Shown piece by piece: positions 58,560-64,000 of a DNA stretch of 64,000 nucleotides. The stretch is taken from assembly GCA_963576475.1 (NCBI GenBank), contig OY754980.1, forward strand, positions 32,959,431 through 33,023,430, read 5' to 3'. This stretch comes from Molanna angustata. Lineage: Eukaryota > Arthropoda > Insecta > Trichoptera > Molannidae. The notes under the pieces were generated by a model. It saw nothing but the letters and a program-made list of their open reading frames with translations. It ran no database searches and had not been told where the DNA came from. The translations under genes and the position numbers were made by a program. Position 1 is the first letter of the stretch. Every line of letters starts with the position of its first letter.

Positions 58560-58790
58560 AACGTCTTCTTCTTCTTATATTGGTCAAATGCCTCGAGTGC
58601 TCGTTTATGGACAGTTAACTTCCTCTTATGATGTGGACTTCCAGCTGTCTCCATCTTTAGGGGATATTCCAGGTATCCTTTTTCCCTCTTGTACCTATTC
58701 CACGTAGGACAAAGTGTTACAGTCTTTGGGAATCCATTCCTTTTTTTCCAATATCCTTTTCCTTGTGACAACATCTTGGATATTACACAT
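58560..58790 (-). mobile_element. LINE 3' end with AAG tail
   Basis: The minus strand reads SPHHKRKLTVHKRALEAFDQ and then YKKKK in AAG repeats. GC-richer than its surroundings; clade unknown. Confidence 0.4.
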
Positions 58791-58879
58791 CTCTCTGATC
58801 GTACTGTTCCTTATTCCATAGAGTCTTGCCTGTCTTATTTCTTCTGAGTTTTCACATCTTTGATTGATTTAATGCGAAC

Positions 58880-59105
58880 TATGTCCGATGGCGCTGCATC
58901 CCGAATTGTGCCTTGACCTCCTGCTACTTTCGCCTCCAACTCCTCCTGTCCTCTGCTACCGTTTTCTAAATCGTCACCTGGAGAAGCTGCGTGACATCCA
59001 TTTTACCTCTTTCTTTCATCTTATACTCTGGGGCCTTTGGGCATTACTCTTTTGGGGACGCGTGCGTCTGGCATTCTCTGTAGGTACAAGTCTAATTCTC
59101 AAATT
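58880..59105 (-). pseudogene. LINE C-terminal fragment
   Basis: The minus strand has KMDVTQLLQVTI, a stop, KTVAEDRRSWRRK and EVKAQFGMQRHRT. AEDRRSWRRK is the DRxxWRR block near the end of RTE-like ORFs. Confidence 0.45.
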
Positions 59106-59345
59106 CTTCTTTGGATGTCGTGTCTGGTATCTCCAACGTTGACTATCACACGAGAGTATAACTTATAAGGATCTCTGTCCTGGGCAGCTCGGAACAGCTC
59201 CTCAACAGTTGTCAACCCTTTCCAGTATCGTATATTTTTTGCGGATCCAGGGGATATTTGCATGCTGCCAACACTTCTTCGACCCTCTATAATGTTCTAC
59301 ATGACGAGGTGCAAAAGCTCGTACTTCCTTCTTCTAAGTACATGA
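59106..59345 (-). pseudogene. RTE-like LINE C-terminal fragment
   Basis: The minus strand reads EGRRSVG, AKNIRYWKGLTTVEELFRAA, QDRDPYKLYSRVIVNVG. The EGRRSxGRxxxSW...NIRxWxGLTTxELFRAAQDR order is one of the common RTE-like C-termini. The Arg/Trp of the GRRxxSW part are mutated. Confidence 0.65.
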
Positions 59346-59349
59346 CTCA

Positions 59350-60984
59350 ATTACGACTTTCGGACTTAATATTCGTCATCAACTCTGGCTCACTGAAGAA
59401 ATATCGAGTTGCAGCGATTTGAGATTTTGTTGTGAACGTTAAATATATTATTGTATGGAGGAAACGCCAATTTTGCTATTGAAATAATTACAAGCGTGAA
59501 GTTTTTAGCGTTCAAATTTGACTTCCCTTTGATGTTACATCATTTCCGCTCCTCGACCGGAAGCCAAGATATTGTGGGTACTATACCGCTACTGAAACAT
59601 GTATATTTCAGATGATAAAAAATAACTTGGAAGTTGATATTATTTTTGTAACAGCTCGTGTTTATTTTGATGTGACCAACTGAATAGTTTCATTCGTGTT
59701 TATTTATTTAAATTATATTAATATTAGATAAATGTACTTAAACACACTTTCAAGTGTCTCGCTCGTTCAAGTGTTGTTAAGCAATACGATATCTAGGTGT
59801 CTTCAGATTCAAATTATATCAACTGCAGAGGCATAATCATTTGACTACTGTATCGACGTCCTGAATAATTTTACTTAGAGTGCATTGTTTTTTTTTTACT
59901 TTCTTTGCATAAAATAAGTTAGATAGTTATAGAATGTTATTTTTACAATTTTTGTATATGTTATCTCATCATTTGACTGTCTTCATGTTTTCTGAGTACA
60001 CTTCATGGCACTTTTAAACAATTTTACAAATATTTCATTGTATTTTTTTAAAGAATGAATATGTCATTGATAAATAATGGGGAAGGGTTGGCAATTTTAT
60101 AAATAAGGTTTAATCACAAATGAGTAATTTGCTTTAAAACTGGTCGTATCTCATTCGTTGTTCAAACAAAGCTACATTGTTTGAACGTCGTTATAAATAA
60201 AATTTAAGATAAATATAATATTTACCTATTATTAATAATTATTAAGTCCGTGAACACGGGTGGGGGTTGCAATGCTAACACAAACCATATCTTACATACC
60301 AAAAGTTACATACAATGAATGTAATAAAATAAAGAATAAACAAAACAATAAATATAAAATGTAAAGACGATACATAAGAAAATATTTAATAAGTACCTAA
60401 TTGGTTCACCAATTGGTCCATCAAAATGATTCATCAAAATATTAAAACCGTAAATATTAAAAATCTTAACCTTAAACCTTAAAAATCACTGCATATCATT
60501 AATGTTTACTGTATGTGTGTGTCTGTATGTGTGATGTGTGTGAGTATGCTTATGATCCAGTATATTACGTGAGTATGGAGAGTGCCTGTGGATGTATGTT
60601 AGGTAGTGTATGAACAATTGTGCTGAATCCACTTTAAAATAATGTTGTTTAATTTACAAAACCAAAGACTGCATCCAATATAACACAGGGATTATCCCTA
60701 GCATATTGGAGAGCAAAATCGCTAATTGACAGCAAAGTGCAAGAGAGTGTCAATGGTTTGGATGTGTATGTATACCTTTCCATTGTCTCTGTCTGAAATA
60801 TGTATAGCATTTAATCTTTTTTTATATATGTACCTTTATTACTGTTGTCAAACCTCTGTATGTAAAATGTCATGTTTAAAAACAAAAAAAAAAAAAAATG
60901 TTATGAATCGTTACCAGCTACTTGTACAATGGAATTGCTAGACCCCCACATCTTTGTTCTTTTAATTATCTTTTAAAAGATAAT
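59350..60984. other. No gene recognised
   Basis: AT-rich. 60500-60560 is TG-rich, a degraded microsatellite. An A run lies at 60885-60900 and a 10-base inverted word (aattatcttttaaaagataa) at 60963-60982. Confidence 0.35.
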
Positions 60985-61300
60985 AGATGTGACAAATTTT
61001 TAACATCTCAATAGAGACGATGTTAAAATATTATTAGAAAAACTCAAGACACCTGCAGGGCTTACGCCCTGTTATCATCTGGTTTACGTGATCACTTTAT
61101 GCCCTAGCGCAACTTTCACCAATTATCTCTTCTTGTTGTGTTCACTCTCAATCCAGTTTTTGACAGTTATACATATTTTAATCAAGAAAATCTGTTCTGT
61201 TAATTTAAAAATAAGCTGAAAACGTCGTCTCCATCTATGAAGTGACCAAGAGACTTTTTTGGAACGCCATCTATTGAGAAATTGGTTTGTTTTCTTTATA
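60985..61300 (-). repeat. Dispersed repeat family G, diverged copy
   Basis: catctcaatagagacgatgt, gacacctgcagggcttacgc, tctggtttacgtgatcactt and gaacgccatctattgagaaa match, inverted, the right part of 25556-26124. Confidence 0.7.
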
Positions 61301-61832
61301 CAACCCGTTTAATGATGTGTACATACATTTTTACAAATGAGACAAGAGCTCTCTTACTTAATTTCTGACTCTACAAAACAACTTCATGTAAATAAATATA
61401 TATAATGATTAAGTATTCATATTTTATGTAAGTATTTACATACTTGAATGAATGCAAAATGAATCACGTCTGAGGTGTTGCCCGAATGCATGCTAAATAA
61501 TATTGTCAATGCAGTCAGGTCATACAATAATAATATACAAAATTCTATACCTTGATACGGTACGGTACGGTTGTGTTGCGGGGACGGGACGGGATGTGGC
61601 GCCTTGTCCTCATCATATTATAGTCACTATAGTGAGTGAGTGAATCATCATTTATATATTATTATGTACCTACCTATCTACATACTTATATTATGATATG
61701 GTTTATTACGAATTATACTTTCTTTTTATTTGTTAAATACGCATTACTAATTTATTGTAATAATAATGAAGCGCCCCTGAGGTGAATTATCACTAGGTAA
61801 TATAAATATAAATAGACAACAAAAGGTTTGGG
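61301..61832. other. No gene seen; short GGTAC and GGGAC runs
   Basis: Non-coding. At 61556-61592 cggtacggtacggttg and ggggacgggacggga are small tandem runs in a GC-rich island. Confidence 0.4.
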
Positions 61833-62109
61833 AGACAATTTATAAAAAAAATATAATGGTTATTTGAAATTAATAAAAAAAAATTATAAAAAGACAATTT
61901 ATAAAAAAATATAATGGTTATTTGAAATTAATAAAAAAAAAATTATAAAAAGACAATTTATAAAAAAAATATAATGGTTATTTGAAATTAATAAAAAAAA
62001 ATTTATAAAAAGACAATTTATAAAAAAAATATAATGGTTATTTGAAATTAATAAAAAAAAATTTATAAAAAGACAATTTATAAAAAAAATATAATGGTTA
62101 TTTGAAATT
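61833..62109. repeat. Tandem array, about 60-bp unit, 4.6 copies
   Basis: gacaatttataaaaaa starts at 61833, 61893, 61952, 62012 and 62072. The units differ only in the length of A runs. The last unit contributes the site into which the next element inserted. Confidence 0.95.
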
Positions 62110-62111
62110 GA

Positions 62112-62407
62112 ATTAGCTGTGAGGCACCGGCTTAGAATAGTGCTTCCACTCTTTTCTATTACTGTTTTGGAGTGTCCCGTAAGAGCCGGGTAATCGAAAA
62201 TACAACAGGCAACAATAACATCTGACATAGTTCAGCAATGAGGTTCACCACCCATTCTGAATGTAGTGCCTTTTTAGGTGAGACGAGACTGGTGTGTGGG
62301 TATACACATATGTGTTGTGCTCCCTTTTATAAGGCAATGCACACCCGCACACCTTTCGCTGGTTACCCCACATTGTGGGATATGCCGTGATGGTATGAAT
62401 GAATGAA
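62112..62407 (+). mobile_element. Retroposon with 14-bp target duplication and TGAA tail
   Basis: Flanked by TTATTTGAAATTGA on both sides (62098-62111 and 62408-62421). Ends in ggtatgaatgaatgaa, a TGAA-repeat tail. The body includes gtgtcccgtaagagccgggt, gagacgagactggtgtgtgg and ccccacattgtgggatatgc. The structure is that of target-primed reverse transcription. About 180 bases are shared with the Helitron at 50482-50833. Could be a LINE 3' end or a SINE; no protein frame is evident. Confidence 0.8.
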
Positions 62408-62444
62408 TTATTTGAAATTGACTTACCAATCGAAAAATAAAACT

Positions 62445-62640
62445 AACTTACTATGTCACTTGTGGTACTACGTCAAATATTAATTCAACACCCACCCAAC
62501 AACAAGTTGCCACATTCTGGAGACTTATAATATGTATTGTCTCACGGATCCAGACTGAAAACGCAATTAGTAAAAACTGTCTCCACAGGGATTAAAACCC
62601 GGGAAGCACGGCTCAGATATCAAACCAAATAAGCCACGAA
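62445..62640 (-). mobile_element. tRNA-derived SINE, family S1
   Basis: Inverted: tactacgtcaaatattaatt, aacaagttgccacattctgg, ccagactgaaaacgcaatta, actgtctccacagggattaa and aacccgggaagcacggctca. The most complete 5' side of the family, with an A-box-like tggcttatttggtttgat on the minus strand. Confidence 0.75.
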
Positions 62641-62649
62641 TGACGACAA

Positions 62650-62910
62650 AACTTGTTATAATTAAAGAAACAATATTTATCCCTAAATTCCTGATCCCGA
62701 TTTCCTCTCCTTGTTAATTCCCAATCCTTTTTTTGCTATGATTTTTTTTTGTTTTGTTTTTATTTTCGCTTTCATTCTTTTGTTGGTGTACATATATAAT
62801 GTTGTCATACTTTGTAGTCTGGTTGGTTGGAAGAAGTTGCTTTATGGCAATAAGCCCGCCAGTGTGCATTATATTTGTTTTTATGTACAAAAAGATAAAT
62901 AAATAATATT
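62650..62910 (+). mobile_element. LINE 3' UTR-like repeat (family U), AAATA tail
   Basis: atttatccctaaattcctga, tcccgatttcctctccttgt, ggttggttggaagaagttgc, ggcaataagcccgccagtgt and a final gataaataaataat. It lacks coding sequence. Repeated at 45690, 55228 (inverted) and 56718 (inverted). Confidence 0.65.
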
Positions 62911-63400
62911 TGGTCTGGAAAAAGTGTGTTTTTGTACAGACCAAACCACCTATGTATGTATGTATATACATATATAGAAGTTTCTTCTCTGCTTTGGTTT
63001 CAATCTTGAGGATTGGTTGTAAGCAAAGCGATGCATCTCTTCCTCTACTCCGCTCTATCTTCAGCGACTCTCTTCAACTCTGTGTAGGAGGTACACTTCA
63101 TGTCCTCACTCACCCGCTATAGATACCTACTCATGGCGGGGTCTCCCTCTGCCAGTTGTTTCCTCAACCATTCCCTCCAAGAAGAAGTTTATCAATTTCA
63201 TATCGATATCATTTACTAAGTGTACACTAACTAATGAGTGTATAATTAAAAACACGTAAAGAATTATTGTTTGGATTAAAAAAAATTCTCAATTTAGTCC
63301 AGATTATTGTGTTGTCCATAAACCGCTTGTAATTGTTATTTCGGTTTCATTAAGAAGATATTACGTGTCATTTTTATGGAAGTGTATTATTATAATTTTT
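62911..63400. other. No gene recognised
   Basis: Short GC-richer part at 63010-63120 without a recognisable product; otherwise AT-rich. Confidence 0.35.
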
Positions 63401-64000
63401 ACTCTCCACACTATGGAATAGGGGAGAGTCATGATTTCGCAAAATTTAAGCGTATTTTTTTTACATCAATTTCTCAATGGGTATCATGTAGAGAATGCAC
63501 ACTATGAGTTTCGTCGTGATGTGTTTGTGTGTATGGCGTATACGCTGTACGCCGTACGCCGTAGCATTTATCTTTTTTGTGTCCTCTCTACAGCCCAAAC
63601 TATAAGTCTGATCGACTTCATATTAACATCATATGTGTAAAGTGCAAAGACCTAGAGCTGATTAGTTTTCCATAGACAACTTTTGATTTCTTCTCTATGA
63701 ATTCATCATTTACGTTGTTTTTTTTTGTGTCCTCTCTGCAGCCCAAACTATAAGTCCGATTGACTTCATATTGATATCACATGTGTTAAGTCCATAAACT
63801 TAGAGCTGATTAGTTTTCCATAGACAACGGTTCATTTTTTCCCAATGTTTCTTTATGATTTCATCTATTAAAACTGAAAAAATGCTCTCACGACCTGGAA
63901 ATTAGAGATATTTTAATTTGGTTTCAACTATTTATACAACACCAAGAATCTTCATAAAATTGTATTCAAAGTTGGTCAATGTTAAAAGAAAAATATTCAA
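63401..64000 (+). mobile_element. Helentron/DINE-like element with satellite, copy E, runs off the window
   Basis: Starts actctccacactatggaata like 27009 and 31438 and stays nearly identical to both for 600 bases, apart from only two CGTACGC units and small T-run differences. Its satellite, if present, would begin just past the window edge. Confidence 0.85.

Noticed and set aside
58888..59142. Plus-strand 84-codon frame
   Set aside because: The minus strand carries LINE C-terminal motifs (AEDRRSWRRK); the plus frame is its shadow.

Overview
The window is AT-rich, intron/intergene-like animal DNA packed with transposable elements. The types present (tRNA-derived SINEs, 5'-truncated RTE-like and jockey-like LINE ends, a short Helitron ending in CTAG, piggyBac and PIF/Harbinger remnants, and Helentron/DINE-1-like elements carrying microsatellites) suggest an insect, most likely a moth or butterfly. 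I recognise no host protein-coding gene. Apart from one LTR retrotransposon, every coding stretch I can name is a broken piece of a transposon.

Layout. Positions 1-26,000 are a mosaic: a LINE reverse transcriptase C-terminus running off the left edge, a perfect 89-bp-arm palindrome, SINEs, many degenerate LINE 3' ends, a piggyBac remnant (5.7-6.7 kb), a jockey-like LINE 3' end (7.7-8.6 kb) and a PIF/Harbinger remnant (13.2-14.0 kb). Positions 27,009-40,624 are the centrepiece. Two near-identical starts of a Helentron/DINE-like element (27,009 and 31,438) each lead into a satellite of 313-bp monomers organised as a 939-bp (three-monomer) higher-order repeat. The second copy keeps its matching 3' terminus at 40,587-40,624. 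A young Ty3/Gypsy-type element (35,560-39,625, identical 181-bp LTRs, 4-bp target duplication) sits inside that satellite. A third start of the same element family lies at 63,401 and runs off the right edge. Positions 40,600-64,000 return to mosaic: relatives of the Helentron-like family (one with a 340-bp AC tract), a MITE, a 342-bp TA tract, nested fold-back elements, a LINE copy with the structure left by twin priming, an intact-ended Helitron and several young retroposons.

How the parts relate. The Helentron-like family is defined by its 5' start (ACTCTCCACAC or ACTCCTCACTA), the inverse of that start near the 3' end, a conserved 3' tail (GTTGGCCACAACCCACTCG) and a variable tandem tract in the middle. 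That tract differs between copies (TG/CA runs, a 340-bp AC tract, a 7-bp CGTACGC repeat), and in the 27-40 kb copies it is followed by a whole satellite. The LTR element has an uninterrupted gag-pol frame but has lost most of the integrase core, so if it moved in this form it needed integrase from elsewhere. All family and clade names come from reading the sequence only; no database search was run.
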